NCBI GenBank assembly: GCA_021817875.1
Contig: JAKAFQ010000229.1
Coordinates: 1 to 6,954, forward strand
Direction: 5' to 3'
DNA length: 6,954 nucleotides
From: Pseudomonadota bacterium
GTDB lineage: Bacteria; Pseudomonadota; Gammaproteobacteria; Steroidobacterales; Steroidobacteraceae
The position numbers and the translations under genes are program-made. Positions within the stretch are counted from its first letter, which is position 1, and each line of letters begins with the position of its first letter. This document shows, in pieces, positions 6,499 through 6,954 of this stretch. The notes beneath the pieces are model-generated. The model saw only the letters and a list, made by a program, of their open reading frames with translations. It was not told the DNA's origin and searched no databases.

Positions 6499-6717
6499 TC
6501 ACGCCGCCTGGATGATCGCCTGGTAGCCGGGCTGCTGCACGACCGCAATCAGGCGCCGCTCATCGAGCTGTGCGGGGTCGAACTGCACCCGCGCCTCACC
6601 GGTTTCGTACGTCACCTCGGCGGACTGCACACCCGGCTCGCGCTCGAGCAGCCGCTTGACCGACTGGGCGCAACCACCGCAGTGCATGCCTTCAATCTTG
6701 AGAACCACGGATTTCAT
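6499..6717 (-). CDS. Heavy-metal-associated (HMA) domain protein, CopZ-like metal chaperone
   Basis: This is a 72-residue single-domain HMA protein, the usual size of CopZ-type cytoplasmic metallochaperones that hand Cu(I) or another soft metal to a P-type ATPase. The metal site is GMHCGGC with Cys13 and Cys16 (MxCxxC). The rest follows the ferredoxin-like fold: first strand VVLKIEG, helix AQSVKRLLE, strand SAEVTYETGEARVQF, second helix, and a C-terminal PGYQA turn. There is no signal peptide. The ATG at 6717 has AGGAG 11 bases upstream (6733-6729). The promoter upstream has MerR-family geometry, implying metal induction. No ATPase or regulator gene lies in the window, so the delivery partner is elsewhere or beyond the right edge. 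Copper is the default guess for this family, but the operator half-site looks more ZntR-like. Confidence 0.93.
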   Translation of the reverse strand: MKSVVLKIEGMHCGGCAQSVKRLLEREPGVQSAEVTYETGEARVQFDPAQLDERRLIAVVQQPGYQAIIQAA

Positions 6718-6748
6718 TGCTCACCGGACTCCTGAATGACCTGCAGTG

Positions 6749-6779
6749 ACCATACGGCCTGGAGTGCACTCCAGGTCAA
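6749..6779 (-). promoter_or_regulatory. MerR-family-type metal-responsive promoter and operator of the HMA gene
   Basis: On the minus strand the -35 TTGACC (6779-6774) and the -10 TATGGT (6754-6749) are separated by 19 bp. That overlong spacer is typical of promoters that need a MerR-family activator to twist the DNA. An 18-bp perfect palindrome, CCTGGAGTGCACTCCAGG (6758-6775), fills the spacer and overlaps the -35. The core CTGGAGT-N2-ACTCCAG matches, as I recall it, the E. coli ZntR operator at zntA, and not the CueR type (ACCTTCC/GGAAGGT). The leader to the HMA ATG would be about 25 nt. Confidence 0.85.
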
Positions 6780-6954
6780 GCGCCGCGACGTCCGGACCGT
6801 CGCTCCAACCCGGCCCTCCCGGGGTCTCGCGAAGGGTGAACCGGGGCATGCGGGACGCGCCCGGCGGCCCGGGATCACATGCGCTCCCCGAGCACGCTTT
6901 CAGTGTATCGTGCGGCCGAAGGCGCCCGCGCGCTCCCCGGTCACGTTCGAAACC
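6780..6954. other. Right-edge region without a supported gene
   Basis: I see no gene that can be supported in these 175 bases. Two partial frames touch the edge: a minus-strand frame ending in TGA at 6902-6900 (17 codons inside), and a plus-strand frame starting at ATG 6848 that is still open at 6954, with a weak AGGGTG upstream. Both are too short to judge. A minus-strand TACACT near 6909-6904 resembles a -10 box but has no matching -35. Confidence 0.4.

Noticed and set aside
6848..6954. Possible gene starts or ends at the right edge on either strand
   Set aside because: Only 35 plus-strand codons or 17 minus-strand codons are inside the window, with no motif, so neither can be supported.

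Overview
This is a GC-rich, gene-dense stretch of bacterial chromosome. The tRNA-Leu / tig / clpP / clpX order, all on the minus strand, is the conserved proteostasis locus of Proteobacteria. High GC, the encoded CCA of the tRNA and the protein motifs suggest a GC-rich gammaproteobacterium; the genus cannot be read from the sequence. I see no insertion sequence, prophage, CRISPR array or toxin-antitoxin pair.

Positions 1-3708 (minus strand, read right to left) hold tRNA-Leu(UAG), a spacer with a 15-bp tandem repeat, trigger factor (tig), the protease subunit ClpP, and the first 269 codons of the unfoldase ClpX, which runs off the left edge. Trigger factor folds chains as they leave the ribosome. 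ClpX unfolds tagged or damaged proteins and feeds them to the ClpP chamber. The spacers between these genes are about 250 bp or longer. They hold a probable separate clpX promoter, a stable hairpin after clpP and a perfect -10 box upstream of the tRNA, so the locus looks like several transcription units and not one tight operon.

Positions 3947-6428 (plus strand) hold two soluble signalling kinases. The first is a short FixL/DctB-type histidine kinase with no visible sensor domain. The second is a PAS-HisKA-HATPase-receiver hybrid kinase. All catalytic motifs are intact in both, but no DNA-binding response regulator lies in the window, so their output is unknown.

Positions 6499-6779 (minus strand, convergent with the kinases) hold a 72-residue heavy-metal-binding (HMA, CopZ-like) protein. 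Its promoter has the overlong 19-bp spacer and central perfect dyad of a MerR-family-controlled promoter. The dyad half-site resembles that of ZntR more than CueR, which leaves the metal open. The last 175 bases hold no supportable gene.

Most genes here are ordinary housekeeping genes. The points worth a second look are the G-rich minisatellite between tRNA-Leu and tig, the MerR-type promoter of the metal chaperone, and the sensor-less kinase paired with a hybrid kinase.
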